Shown piece after piece: positions 9,800 through 19,810 of a DNA stretch of 64,000 nucleotides; positions within the stretch are counted from its first letter, which is position 1; each line of letters opens with the position of its first letter. A model generated the notes under the pieces. It saw only the letters and a list, made by a program, of their open reading frames with translations. It was not told the origin of the DNA and did not search any database. Source of the DNA: Rhizomys pruinosus (Eukaryota; Chordata; Mammalia; Rodentia; Spalacidae); NCBI GenBank assembly GCA_009823505.1, contig VZQC01002907.1:1781439-1845438 (forward strand), written 5' to 3'. The translations under genes were made by a program, and so were the position numbers.

Positions 9800-9955
9800 T
9801 TGTTTGTTTGCTTGCTTGAGGCAGAGTTTCACTGTATAGCCCTGGCTGGTCTAGAACTTGCTATGTAGACCAGGTTGGCTTCAGTCTCACAGAGATCCAC
9901 CTGTCTTTGCCTCCTGAATACTGGGGTTAAAAGTATGTGCCGCCATGCCCCACTT
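9800..9955 (-). mobile_element. B1 SINE, minus strand, older
   Basis: Reverse B1 with 'gaggcagagtttcactgtat', 'tgctatgtagaccaggttgg' and 'gccgccatgccccac'. More diverged than the copy at 9526. Confidence 0.85.
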
Positions 9956-10319
9956 TGTTTTTAACTTGGGTTCTGGGGATTGAACTGAAGTCTTGTGCTT
10001 GCATGGCAAACCCTTTACCAACTGAGCCGTCTTCTTAGCCCCATTATTATTTGTTGCTGACAGATTATCCTGTTTTTGGCTCCCAAAAGATGCTTCAGTT
10101 TGGCCCTTGATCTTTTTGCACAGGCTCCTAAGATAGCCACAGCTTTCTTATCAGATTCAGAAACATTTTCAGACTCCTTTTGTACATTTTTTTTACTCAA
10201 AGCTAAGGTCAGCTATTTTCCCAAGGAGCTCTAATTTCTTTGTGCAGAGCAATGGTGTATGAAGCCATAGTCTGGGTGCTGGGACAGCTCATGGATATTT
10301 AGTTATTGGGTCCAGGGAT

Positions 10320-10402
10320 TTTATTCTGTACTGCTAGGAGTAAAACCCAGGATCCCATGTATAACAAATAAAGACCATAACAGTGAGCCGTCTCCCAGAT
10401 TC
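10320..10402 (-). mobile_element. ID/B4 head-like fragment
   Basis: Words such as 'ctaggagtaaaacccaggat' and 'cagtgagccgtctcccag' resemble a reversed ID-type SINE head. Weak. Confidence 0.4.
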
Positions 10403-10514
10403 AGGTACTGGTGTTAGGCCTTTTAAGAGGATTTTTAGGAAAGGCATATGATTTAGAGGATTTCATACTGGTATTTCTCATTCAAACTGAGGATGCAATA
10501 GCTTTTCTTTAATA

Positions 10515-10759
10515 TTATATTTTTAATTCTTTTAAAAATATTTTATTTTTATTTTTTTATGTGTATGAATGTCTTGCCTGCCTGTGTGTAAATAGACCCA
10601 TATTGTGCAATGCTGAGGAGGTCAGAAGAAGGCGTTAGATTCCGCTGGAACTGCAGTTAAGGATGGTTGTTAGCTGTCATATGGGTGCTGGGAATCAAAC
10701 CCAGATCTTCTGTAAGAGCAGTCAGTGCTCTTAACCACTGAGCCATCTCTCCAGCCCCA
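10515..10759 (-). mobile_element. B2/B3-type SINE, minus strand
   Basis: Full-length reverse copy. The tail is T-rich ('aaaaatattttatttttatt'), the body has 'aggtcagaagaaggcgttag', and the 5' end is 'ctgagccatctctccagccc', containing the pol III box region. Confidence 0.93.
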
Positions 10760-10982
10760 TATGTGTAATTCTTGAACACTGAAAACATTGGCTCCTAATG
10801 ACAAGAAATGAAGCACTTATTTGCTTTATTTTAAAACCCAAATGTAACATCTTTGGAGGTACATTAATGATATAACTTAACAATGAGTATCAAAACTATT
10901 GCTCAAAAATGATACTGACATTGAATTTTCACAACAGATTCATTATATCACTTTCAGGCAAGCCAGGGAAGGTGGGGCAGTT

Positions 10983-11398
10983 ATTGTTCCCTGTGCTGGG
11001 CAGCTTCAGTTGTCAACTTGGCACACCTGGGAAGAGGAGACCTCAACTGGGGAGTTTCCTCTATGGGACTGGCCTGTGAGCATCTCTTCGGGGCATTTTA
11101 TTGATTGTTGAGTGATGTGGTAGGGCTCAGCCCATTGTGGATGGTGCCACCCCTGGGCAGGTATTCCTGGATTTTATAAGAAAGCAGGCTGAGCACACGC
11201 CAGGGGAGCAAGCCAGTAAGCAGTGTTCTTCCATGGTCTCTCCTTCACCTCCTGCCTCCATGTTCTTGCCTTGAATTCCTGCCCTGGCTTCCCACAGTGG
11301 TGAACTGTGATCAGAACATGTAAACCGAATGAACCCTTTACTTCCCAATGTGGTTTTGGCTAGAGTATTATATCACAGCAGTAGAGAAACCAAACTAT
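10983..11398 (+). mobile_element. Rodent DNA-transposon-like repeat, family R
   Basis: Near-complete forward copy: 'cagttgtcaacttggcacac', 'agcccattgtggatggtgcc', 'gagcaagccagtaagcagtg', 'gtgaactgtgatcagaacat' and an end 'tatatcacagcagtagaga'. Compare the copies at 3604, 19090 and 39945. Confidence 0.65.
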
Positions 11399-11596
11399 GG
11401 CATTCTAATTTAACTGTTGAGAAAATGAAGGCTCAAGAAGCCAAAATCGTGAAGGCTTTCTGAGCCCAGCCTGACTCCCAGCTCTCGGCTGCTGTGGGCT
11501 TATTTTCCTCTTTGCTTTTTGGAATTAACAATATCCCTGCTATATTGTGTGCATGAGGGTGTAGTAGTCCTGAGGATGATTTGAAATTCGTTGTTT

Positions 11597-11603
11597 GATG
11601 ATG

Positions 11604-11646
<43 letters not shown>
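11597..11646 (+). repeat. (GAT)n(GA)n microsatellite
   Basis: About four GAT units run directly into an uninterrupted (GA)n run of about 19 units. Confidence 0.97.
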
Positions 11647-11648
<2 letters not shown>

Positions 11649-13340
11649 AGTGCTGCTGCTAGAATAGAAAACTTAACTTCTTGAGAATTGTGTCAATTCC
11701 TGCTTTCAAAGTGACATGCTCTTCACTTCTGTTTTATTAGCTAATGGCTTCTGTTAAAGGTGCTATTTTTTCTCTAGTTCTAGGTTGCTTTAAGCAGGAC
11801 AAATACTTGAGGGGATGGTAAAGCCCTTCAAGGTAGATGCCACCAAGGGTCACCATCTCCTGACCTTTAGGCACCAGCTCAGCACCTTCCCCCACATGTG
11901 ATATCTCCTTTCACTCTCTCTGGCCCAGGGAGTAGCCCTGTCATTCAGTTTCTCCTTGCAGCTTTCTTTGATTATTCCAGCCTGCTCTGCTTTTCCACAC
12001 TGTGAAGTTTCTGGTTATGATCTCACTTCACACTATGATGTAATCAATTTTGAACAATGCTGTGCTGTGTGGGGAGGTTCTGGTTCTAAGAGTTGGTGTC
12101 CTTACAGGGAAACTGTATGGAGACACAGATTCTACAGGGGGACCAGCCACGTGCAGACCAAGACAGAGATCAGAGCAACACAGTTGTATGTCAAGGACTG
12201 TCAAAGATCAGGGAAAAGCACCGAAGCTAGGAGGAGGGGAGCAAGGCTCTGCTGACTCCTTCGTGTCAGACTTCTAGCTTCCGGAAGTGTGAGAGATCGA
12301 GTTTTGGTGGTAACTGGTTATCACTAGCAAGCAAAGCCAGTGCCCAACCCAAGTTTGGAAGAGTAGGCAATGGGAACTCGGGGAGGATCTTACTGGACTG
12401 TCAGGGTCATCCTGGTGAAGGTGGGCAGTGAAAGGGGACAGATCTAGTCCATCACAGGCATGATGCCCAGGAGAGGCACAATAGCTCTGGTTATGCAGGG
12501 AGCTACATGATGTATGGATTTCCTAATATGATGGACCCGTGTGATACGAAGCTTGGAAGGTAGGCTGGGTCTGATGGCTCAGGGTCTCCAAAGCTGCATG
12601 GGGAACTTCAAAGGTTTATGAGGGTACCAGGTAACCACCTGAATTTGTAAGAATGAACTGTCACCTGACATGCTTGGAGCGCTCCGGGAGCTCTCCTTCC
12701 TTGCTGGTCTGACTGCACTCTGACACTGGAATTTAGCCTAGTATTTACAGAGGCACGGAATGTCTGCCTTGACTGTGCGCCTGGCCTCTGGGCTCCCTAA
12801 GCCCCCCTTGTACCAGGTAAGGGTAGTGTTTATCAAGGCAACTGTTTCAGTTGACTTCAGCCTGATGATTAGACCTTGCCTGGTTGTTCAGCCAGCCAGT
12901 GGCTCCTGACTTTTGTCATTTCAGAAGGTCCTGCATTAATAAATCTTTGTTTTCAAGAAAGCCAAAGAAGGGCTTCTGGGCATCTCTTCCAGCCCGAATC
13001 CCAGCTTCTTTCTTTAGAGGACAGGGAGTCATGGATGCAAGCAGAGTCTTTGTCTTCAACAGGACAGAGAGTCTTCCCTCTAGGCCTGCTTTAATTGGTA
13101 GTTTGGTGGCTTATTGGCTAGGTCTTGGAAGGTTCGGAGATTCCTTCTGAGGGGGACCCTGGGGAGCGAGGACACCAAAGGCAGAGTGCCGGCCCAGCCT
13201 GTGGACTATTGTTCTATCTATCTGTCCATCATGTTTAGTCCCCCTTGCTTCTGTCTCTACCATCGGCTCTTCTCTCTCTAGTTCTTGAGCACTGCTCAGT
13301 GAACTTGCAGTCAGGGGCTCAGAGGGGCAGACCCAAGGGT
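11647..13340. other. Long stretch without assigned features
   Basis: I see no confident repeat or gene. Open frames at 11956-12255, 12050-12277, 12876-13094 and 12884-13150 overlap in different frames and show no domain. With 54.1-55.9 kb this is one of the two longest repeat-poor tracts. Confidence 0.4.
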
Positions 13341-13344
13341 CAGA

Positions 13345-13548
13345 AGACTGGACTCTGCATTCCAGCTCTGCCAGTGTTCTAGCTGTGACCTTGGTCAGGT
13401 GTGACCTTTTCTGTGCCTCAGTTTCCTAGTATGTCAAAGGGGGAACAAGCTCCTGTTGTGACAGTGACAAGAGGATGTGGCAGGGCTCTTAGCCTAGTGT
13501 CTTGCATACTTTAGTTGCTAAGTCAGTGTTGATTACCTTTAATAAGAG
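13345..13548 (+). mobile_element. MIR SINE, well preserved
   Basis: A clear MIR: 'cattccagctctgccagtgt', 'tagctgtgaccttggtcag', 'ctgtgcctcagtttcctagt' and 'gtcttgcatactttagttgc'. One of the best MIR copies in the window. Confidence 0.87.
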
Positions 13549-13718
13549 AGCCTGTTTTTATTTATAGGAATGAGGGATGGTTGAATAAAGCCATGCTAAG
13601 GCACAAATAGACCCAGCAAAGCCTGAGTTCACACTTTGGTGTTCGTTTGCCTGCTGTCCTCCAAGGCCTTATTGAACTCTTGGGCCCCCTTTATGCTCAT
13701 CTTTAAAATAGAAGGGAT

Positions 13719-13772
13719 AATCTCTCTCTCTCTCTCTCTCTCCCTCTCTCTCCTCTCTCTCCCTCTCTCTCT
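13719..13772 (+). repeat. (TC)n simple repeat
   Basis: Pyrimidine run of CT/TC units with a few C insertions. Confidence 0.95.
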
Positions 13773-13944
13773 TTTAGTAAATAGTATGGGACTAGGTAAT
13801 GTTTACACACTGCTTGTCACTGAGCCAGTGGCCTTGGCAAATAGCTTTCCTACTGTTTTAGATTCTTTATTTGAAAACCTGGACAATAACTGTGCCACCT
13901 CAAAAGGCTTGCTGTAAAGTTTAAAGGTGTCATTTTGTTGATTG

Positions 13945-13986
<42 letters not shown>

Positions 13987-14170
13987 ACGCATGCAGAGGG
14001 CAGAGGACAACTTCAAGGGTGAGTTCTCAGGCAATGTCCACCTTTCTTTGTTGTTGTTTTGAGCCAGGGTCTCTCACTGGCCTGGAACTTGCCAAGTAGG
14101 CTAAGCTAGCTGGCCAGAGCTCTGCCTGTCTACACCTCCCGAACACTGGGATTTTAAGTATGCTTGTTTT
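13945..14170 (-). mobile_element. B4-like SINE, minus strand, with (TG)n tail
   Basis: The pure (TG)n at 13945-13985 is the CA-rich tail. It is followed by 'agagggcagaggacaacttc', 'agccagggtctctcactggc' and 'caagtaggctaagctagctg'. The ID-like head is missing. Confidence 0.7.
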
Positions 14171-14172
14171 TG

Positions 14173-14391
14173 TTTGTTTTTAGATTTATTTATTTGAGTG
14201 TTTTTCCTGGATGTGTATAAGTGCACCTGTATTGTGAAATGTCCGCAGGTAAGCAGGAAGAGGGCATTCAATCCCCGGAACTGGAGCTGCACATGGTTGT
14301 TAGCCACCATGTGGGTGTTGGGAGCAGAACCCCCAGGTCCTCAGCAAGATCAGTCAGTGCTCTTAGCTGCTTGCCTGTCTCTCTAGCCTCA
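14173..14391 (-). mobile_element. B2/B3-type SINE, minus strand
   Basis: Reverse copy with 'gcctcattttt' after the 5' end, body 'gaagagggcattcaatcccc' and 'agccaccatgtgggtgttgg', and a T-rich tail at 14166-14190. Confidence 0.9.
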
Positions 14392-14392
14392 T

Positions 14393-14487
14393 TTTTATTT
14401 TTGATATAAGGTTCTGCAATGAAGCCCAGGTTGGCCTTGAACTTAGAAAAGCCTTCTGGAATTATAGGCATGTACCACCATAACTAC
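14393..14487 (-). mobile_element. B1-like SINE fragment, minus strand
   Basis: Short, diverged reverse B1: 'gatataaggttctgcaatga', 'cccaggttggccttgaactt', 'ggcatgtaccacca'. Confidence 0.65.
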
Positions 14488-14489
14488 TT

Positions 14490-14649
14490 CTGAACAAATT
14501 CATTTTATTTTGTATCTTTTTTATTTGGGAATTTCATACATGCATGTAATGTGTTTTGATTAAATCCGTACCCACTATGTCCCCTCCAACTTCTCCATTC
14601 CCCATCACTTTTCCCTCCCAACTTCATGTGTTCTTAAACCCACTGAGTA
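14490..14649 (-). mobile_element. L1 3' end, minus strand
   Basis: Reverse L1 3' UTR end: 'tttgggaatttcatacatgc', then C-rich 'cccctccaacttctccattc'. The composite SINE at 14666 is inserted at its right edge. Confidence 0.6.
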
Positions 14650-14665
14650 AGCAGATTCATTTTTA

Positions 14666-14944
14666 TTTTTATTTACTTATTTTTTAAAGGCGTGCCCCAC
14701 CATGCCCGGCATTTTTATTTATCTCTATATGTGTATCAATGTACTGTCTGCATGCAAGTCTGTGCACCCGTGTTGTGCAATGCCACGGAGGTCAGAAGAG
14801 GGTCTCGGATTCCCCTGGAACTGGAGTTCTCCTGGAATTGGAGTTTCAGACGGTTCTCAGCCGCCATGTGGGTGCTGGGGATCGAACCCGGGTCTTCTGC
14901 AAGAGCGGTCGGTGCTCTTAACCGCTAGGCCATCTCTCCAGCCC
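14666..14944 (-). mobile_element. Composite SINE: B2/B3 + 25-nt B1 5' end
   Basis: On the minus strand this reads as a complete B2/B3 SINE (14944 to 14711), then 25 nt of a B1 5' end (14710 to 14686, plus-strand 'cgtgccccaccatgcccggc'), then an A-rich tail. The whole unit is flanked by a perfect 16-nt duplication (agcagattcattttta at 14650-14665 and 14945-14960), so both parts inserted as one transcript. The same junction occurs at 57876/57877 with a full-length B1. Confidence 0.88.
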
Positions 14945-15019
14945 AGCAGATTCATTTTTAAACAAAGCTCTCAGATACTATAATTATTCCTTCGAGTAAT
15001 AAATAGTTGAACATCCAGG

Positions 15020-15395
15020 TGTTAAGCACTTAGTTTGTTCTCAACACTGTGACCTACAGCCCTATGAATTGTGTACTCTTTTTTTTTAAAAAAAACATTA
15101 TATTTATGATTTTTATTATTATATGTATGAGTGTATTGCCTGCATGTATATAAGTGCACCTGTGTTGTGCAGTGCCCAAGGAAGGGAGAAGAGGGCATAA
15201 GATTCTCTGAAACTGCAGTTATGGATGGTTGTTGGCTGCAATATGTGTGCTGGGAATTAAACCTCAGTCCTCTGCAAGAGAAGCCAGTACTCTTGACTGC
15301 TGAGCCATTTCTCTAGCCCCAAGTTATGTGCTCTTAACTGTTCCACTTGACAGAAGACCAAACAGAAGCTTAGGGGGCAGGTTACTTGTGTGTGT
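15020..15395 (-). mobile_element. MIR, minus strand, split by a SINE
   Basis: The left part has 'aagcacttagtttgttctca' and 'cagccctatgaattgtgt'. The right part has 'ttccacttgacagaagacca' and 'gggggcaggttacttg'. Together they fit a reverse MIR with a B2/B3 inserted at 15085. Confidence 0.5.
15085..15319 (-). mobile_element. B2/B3-type SINE, minus strand
   Basis: Full reverse copy from a T/A-rich tail to 'tgagccatttctctagcccc', with body 'gggagaagagggcataagat'. Confidence 0.9.
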
Positions 15396-15454
15396 GTCTT
15401 ACTGCTTTCACATTTCCCACAGTAGTATGACCAGGTGGGATAGCAATCAGTTTC

Positions 15455-15505
15455 TTGGAGTCTGGAACCCCCAGGAAGTGCTGCTTTGGGGGTTCTAGAC
15501 TCCAA
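15455..15505 (+). other. 18-bp inverted repeat, hairpin-forming
   Basis: Arms ttggagtctggaaccccc (15455-15472) and gggggttctagactccaa (15488-15505) are reverse complements except at one position, which would be a G-U pair in plus-strand RNA. The loop is 15 nt. The arms do not match a repeat end or microRNA that I recognise. Expression is not shown. Confidence 0.85.
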
Positions 15506-15919
15506 AGGCACCGGGAAAAGCTGGACTGTGAGCAAGGCTAGTTGGGGTGGTGGATGGGCCTGGACAGCACCGCTACAAAAACAAGAAACCCTTTTGGGAC
15601 TCCAAACATAGCAAGGGAATTCTTAGTAGGTTCAGAAGATTACAACCCAGCTCCACAGTTTTGGATCATCTGGGTCTGATAAATGGTGCAATGGTAAACT
15701 GACCCCACAATAATAAACAAGAAGGAAAACCCTGGATTACAATGTATGGTGGTTTGAATATTCTCACATGGTCAACTTTGAACCATCAGCATGACCTCTC
15801 TGAACATGAATTGGGAAGGGATGCTCATGGTTGGTTTTCATGAGAGGATGTGAGGTGGTTCTGGTTCACCACTGTCTTTAGTACCAGAGAATGATAGAGG
15901 CCATTTTTATAAATGGTCT

Positions 15920-16105
15920 GGGTCAGGTCTTGAGTACGCCTATCACTAGCCAGGTGAACTTGGTCAATTTATTGAAGCTCTTAGGGACACAGTTTTCTCA
16001 TCTGTTGGGTGGCTATATAAATGGGAATTTTGTTTGGGGCTATAGGAGGGTGAAATCAGATAAAGAACTGAAGTATACGGGGTGTGGGCTGACTCACAGA
16101 ACTAG
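15920..16105 (+). mobile_element. MIR SINE
   Basis: MIR order visible: 'actagccaggtgaacttggt', 'gggacacagttttctcatct', 'aaatgggaattttg', 'gtgaaatcagataaag'. Confidence 0.7.
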
Positions 16106-16154
16106 GTGTACGGCAGCTACAGCGAAGGAGACTGGGAAGGTCCAGTAGCAATCA

Positions 16155-16640
16155 GAATAAAGGTGTTGCTATAGTAACAGATAACCCCCAAATCACAGAG
16201 GCTCAGCATAACAAAACTTTCTCAGTCCTGTGATGGACTGTTGGTAGAAGGAGGGTGGGGGAATATTTGCACATTAGGGTTGTTTTTTTTCAGAGTGTTG
16301 ATGTATTTACGGGCTCATTTTAGCAGGGTTGCATAAAGGGAGATATGCAGAATTTCTACTTTCCTTTTACAGCTTCTGCCTAGAAGAAGCATACATCACA
16401 CACATTCATATTTTATCAGGAAGAGCAAGCCAGTGGAGATAGCCACATTACAAAGGGCAGAAAAGAGTAATCCTACCTTGTTCCCGAATCTCTTAGTAAG
16501 CAGCCTTGAAGATTAGTATAATATCTTAATGCCTTATTCTCTCTAATAGCTTTTTATTTATTTTTCAAGAATAAGCTATTGTTGAAACTGAGCAGGGACA
16601 GTGGATGATACTAGCCTGTGAGTAAACCCCATTGCATCTG
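16155..16640. other. Old unclassified repeat-like sequence
   Basis: The start ('agtaacagataacccccaaa', 'cacagaggctcagcataaca') recalls the end of an old mammalian LTR or DNA transposon. The remainder, to 16640, has no clear identity. Confidence 0.35.
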
Positions 16641-16689
16641 TAACACCTTAGAATCAGTTACTTTGGGCCCCAAGATCTCAAAGAACATG

Positions 16690-16825
16690 AATAAAAAATG
16701 TGTACATCCTGATCCAACTCCCATTTTTCTGATGAGGACACAGAGAACACAATGCTCAGTTCAAGCCACACAGTAAAAAGGAAGGTCAGAAACAAGATTA
16801 GAACCTGGGAAACATTCTTTATATC
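16690..16825 (-). mobile_element. MIR SINE, minus strand
   Basis: Reverse MIR: 'tcccatttttctgatgagga', 'caagccacacagtaaaaag' and 'agattagaacctggga'. Confidence 0.65.
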
Positions 16826-16834
16826 TACGTCCCG

Positions 16835-17660
16835 TGGCTCAGGCTTGCTGGTGAAGAGGGTGCAGAGGGACGGGAACATACCCATTATTCAGCAAAGTTG
16901 GGCCAAAGGAAGGAAATGGCTATGTTGTAAATGACAGTTTTGTAAGAGACTTTGAAAGGAAAGTTCCAAGCACAGGCTGGAAACACCAGGAGGAACCACC
17001 TTTGAGGGAGTGGCAGAATAAGAAAGAAGAAAGAGAGGGCTGGGGGGAGGCCCAAGAGGGGGGACATTTGGACCCCAACTTTGAAGGAAGGGTGGTGGCT
17101 CGATGAGGACTCTTGATGTACAAGTGACCTTAAGTAGTGATGTGAATTCATTGCTTGGGGCATTAGTCCAGATTGCCATTGGGATGCTGGCTTGGTTACA
17201 GTGGCACAGTTTACATCCCCAGGGATGGAGATATGTTCTGCTTCCCTGGGATCCCAGACCCCAGGTGCTCTTCACAAAGTGCTCGCCAGACCTTCTCACA
17301 CATTTCCTAAGGGATGAGGGACAGTCCCTCTGGTAGTCCTTATAGAAGAGAAGGGAGACCTTTCTTTCCCAAGATCCTTTGCCAACATATTCCGTGGCTT
17401 TAACTGGTCTTATGTATTCATCCATAAACCAGTCGCTGTGCCCAGAGGATGGGATAAAGGAGCTGGTTGAAGCCAGGCTATACAAAGCACAGGGCTGGAA
17501 AGTGAAATGTACCCTTTCCTGAAAGCACATGCAGGCTAGTGTTAGGAAAGGGAAGGGGGATGTTGGGAGTCCCAAAGCATCAGAATACCCATCGCAGCTA
17601 GGCTGACAGAGAGAAGAAGCTGAAGTTTGAGATGGACGGGAGCAACTTAGTAAGAGTTGG
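16835..17660. other. Unclassified sequence with longest open frame
   Basis: This holds the longest open frame in the window (16889-17575, minus, 228 codons). The translation is low in charged residues, lacks a recognisable domain or repeat, and competing frames overlap it on both strands. I judge it a chance ORF. Nothing else is recognisable here. Confidence 0.45.
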
Positions 17661-17671
17661 CTGGGCCTGCC

Positions 17672-17840
17672 AAGGTTGCAGAGATGGCTCAGTGGTTAAG
17701 AGCACATTCTGCTCTTGTAGAAGATCCGAGTTCAGTTCCCAGCATCCACATTAGGCAGCTTACAACTGCCTATAACTTTGGCTTCAGGGGTCCTATGACC
17801 TCTTCTGGCCTCTGAGGCCACTGTACTTATACCCACCCCC
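17672..17840 (+). mobile_element. B2/B3-type SINE
   Basis: It has an intact-looking head ('gcagagatggctcagtggtt', 'aagagcacattctgctcttg') and body 'gacctcttctggcctctgag'. The expected A-rich tail is replaced by a palindrome (17824-17859). Confidence 0.9.
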
Positions 17841-17859
17841 ATGGGGGTGGGTATAAGTA
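17824..17859. repeat. 36-bp perfect palindrome
   Basis: The 18-nt arm tacttatacccaccccca is followed without spacer by its exact reverse complement. The left arm belongs to the end of the B2/B3 SINE. The right arm abuts the T-rich start of a minus-strand L1. Confidence 0.97.
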
Positions 17860-17865
17860 TTTTTT

Positions 17866-18262
17866 TATTTTACTTTTTATTTTTTTAATATATATTTTGT
17901 ACAAGGTTATCAAGTCTAGACTCGTGTCCCCCACCCCACCAGAGCTCATGCATTCTGCCAAACATGCTTTTCTTCTCTTTCTCAGTCTTTCTCAAAATTC
18001 TCCATGGGGAAGTTGACTGTTTTGAGCAGAAGTTCACTGTTTCAGTCAGTTCTTTGATGCAGTCCTTTCTGATGTTGTTGTTGTTTCCAATATGCATCAC
18101 TCCCAACTGCTTGGACAAAAGCTCAAGGGGCCGTGCACAAGAAATACATACAACTAGGTAATTGGCACTAACATCCACAGATGAGGGATACCATTCGTCA
18201 TTTGTTTTCGTGGAACTGTGTTACTTCACTCAGCATGATGTCTTCTAGCTCCAGGCATTTTC
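17866..18262 (-). mobile_element. L1 3' UTR, minus strand
   Basis: It shares the segment 'gttttgagcagaagttcact' through 'aaaagctcaaggggccgtgc' and 'catccacagatgagg' with the younger L1 at 62752-63914. It is interrupted near 18262, where the sequence changes, and does not reach ORF2. Confidence 0.85.
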
Positions 18263-18298
18263 CTGTGCTTCAGGTGGTCTTGGGAGATCTCCCATAAG

Positions 18299-18367
18299 TA
18301 ATATATATATATATATATATATATATNNNNNNNNNNNNNNNNNNNNNNNNNNNNNNNNNNNAGTACA

Positions 18368-18455
<88 letters not shown>
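18299..18455 (+). repeat. (TA)n - gap - (CT)n compound microsatellite
   Basis: (TA)n occupies 18299-18326, 35 unknown bases 18327-18361, and an uninterrupted (CT)n 18369-18455. The gap lies exactly between two simple repeats, so its true length is unknown. Confidence 0.95.
18327..18361. other. Assembly gap (N run)
   Basis: 35 consecutive N. No sequence-based statement is possible. Confidence 1.
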
Positions 18456-18458
<3 letters not shown>

Positions 18459-18740
18459 ATATTGCTACTCTAGCCATCTTTTGACAAATCTAGGTTTTGA
18501 ATTTAATGACAGTTTTGGAGTTTCCATCATGTCTTTTCTCTCTTAGGTTGTCTGGGCCCTTTGCTGAGTTTTTATTGATTGCCCCTCCCAGGGTTGGCCA
18601 ATAGTAAACAACCAACCCACTGAGTTTGCTTTGCAAATATGAATCAGCCGCTGGAGCTCGTATTCCAACCACCTCCTTTCTGTAATGCTGCTGAACCTGG
18701 AAGTTCAGTGGGTGGATTCTTAAAGCTGCTTCCAAAGAAG

Positions 18741-18888
18741 AGAGCAGGTTGGTCTGTGGGGGGATTGCCTTGATTGCCTGGACTGGGAAGAGAGCAGGTT
18801 GGTCTGTGGGGGATTGCTTTGACTGCCTGAACTGGGAAGAGAGCAGGTTGGTGTGGGGGGGATTGCCTTGACTGCCTGAACTGGGAAG
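18741..18888 (+). repeat. 49/50-bp minisatellite, 3 units
   Basis: Three units (18741-18790, 18791-18839, 18840-18888) each start 'agagcaggttggt' and end 'ctgggaag'. Differences are few: a G-run length change and tgatt/tgact changes. The flanks (18456-18740 and 18889-19085) hold nothing I recognise. Confidence 0.95.
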
Positions 18889-19089
18889 GCCCAGCCTGAA
18901 AGCAGCAGCACCATTCCTTGGTTTGGGGCCCTGGATGGAGTAAGCATGAGGAAGGCAGCTGAGCAGAAGGCAAGTGTGCAGTCAGTTCTCTCTGCACGTG
19001 ACTGTGGCCGTGACGAGCTGCTTCACATTCCCACCAGGACTACCCACAATGATGGAGTAACCTGGAATTGTGAAGTAAATAAATCCTTC

Positions 19090-19745
19090 TGTGCTGGATA
19101 GCTTTAGTGTCAACTTGACATACCTGGGTCGAGGGAGCCTCAATTGGAGAATTGGCTCCCTTGGATTGGCCTGTGGCCACTTCTGCGGAGTATTGTCTTG
19201 ATTGTCGAGTTATGTGGAGGGCCCAGCCCACTATGTGTGGTTCCATCCCAGACAGGTTGTTATGTACAGTAAAAGAAAGCAGGCAGGGGCTGGAGAGATA
19301 GCCTAGTGGTTAAGCGCACCCGCTGCTCTTGCAGAGGACCCAGGTTCCATCCCCAGCACCCACATGGCAGCTAAGAACCATCTGTAACTCCAATTCCAGG
19401 AGAACTCCAGTTCCAGGGCAATTCTGACCTCCGTGGCATTGCACGACATGAGTGCACAAAGCTACATGCAGACAGTACATTCATACACATACAAAAATAA
19501 ATAAAATTAAAAAAAAAAAGAAAGCAGGCTGAGCATAGGCCAGGGGAGCAAGCCAGTAAGCAGCATTCCTCCATGGCCTGTGCCTCAGCTCCTGCCTCCA
19601 GGTTCCTGCCCTGAGTTCCTATCTTGGGCTCCCTGAGTGATGAACTGTGACCCAGGAGATGTGAGCTGAATAAACCCTTTCCTCCCCAAGTTGGTGTCTG
19701 GTCAGAGTGTTTTGTGACGGCAATTGAAAAGAAACTAGAACACCT
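19090..19745 (+). mobile_element. Family R repeat with nested SINE
   Basis: The 5' part (19090-19286) has 'agtgtcaacttgacatacct' and 'ggcccagcccactatgtgtg'. The 3' part (19520-19745) has 'gagcaagccagtaagcagca' and 'gaataaaccctttcctcccc'. The SINE at 19287 splits it. A further 3' end fragment of the family follows at about 19765-19810. Confidence 0.7.
19287..19519 (+). mobile_element. B2/B3-type SINE, internal-duplication subtype
   Basis: Complete copy from 'ggggctggagagatagccta' to an A-rich tail. The direct repeat 'aaagaaagcagg' on both sides is its target-site duplication. It carries the two-fold 'ctccaattccagga/ctccagttccaggg' duplication. Confidence 0.93.
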
Positions 19746-19810
19746 TCCTACCTTAAGTAGCTTTTTTTTTCAGGATAGGTGTTTTATCACATCAACAGAA
19801 ACTAGAACAT

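Larger units (their letters stand above)
9385..10042 (-). mobile_element. B4 SINE, minus strand, split by two B1
   Basis: From the left it has a TG-rich tail (9390-9475), the middle segment 'aagcagagctgtcaggtgct', the reverse B1-like part (9664-9795, 'agagtctctcactggtctga'), and the ID-like head (9964-10040, 'gttctggggattgaactgaa' ending 'ttagcccc'). B1 insertions at 9526 and 9800 interrupt it. Confidence 0.75.

Noticed and set aside
16889..17575. Longest open frame (228 codons, minus strand)
   Set aside because: No domain, signal or repeat that fits a protein; composition like random GC-balanced sequence; other frames on both strands are also open; no splice or promoter context. About this length can arise by chance in 64 kb.
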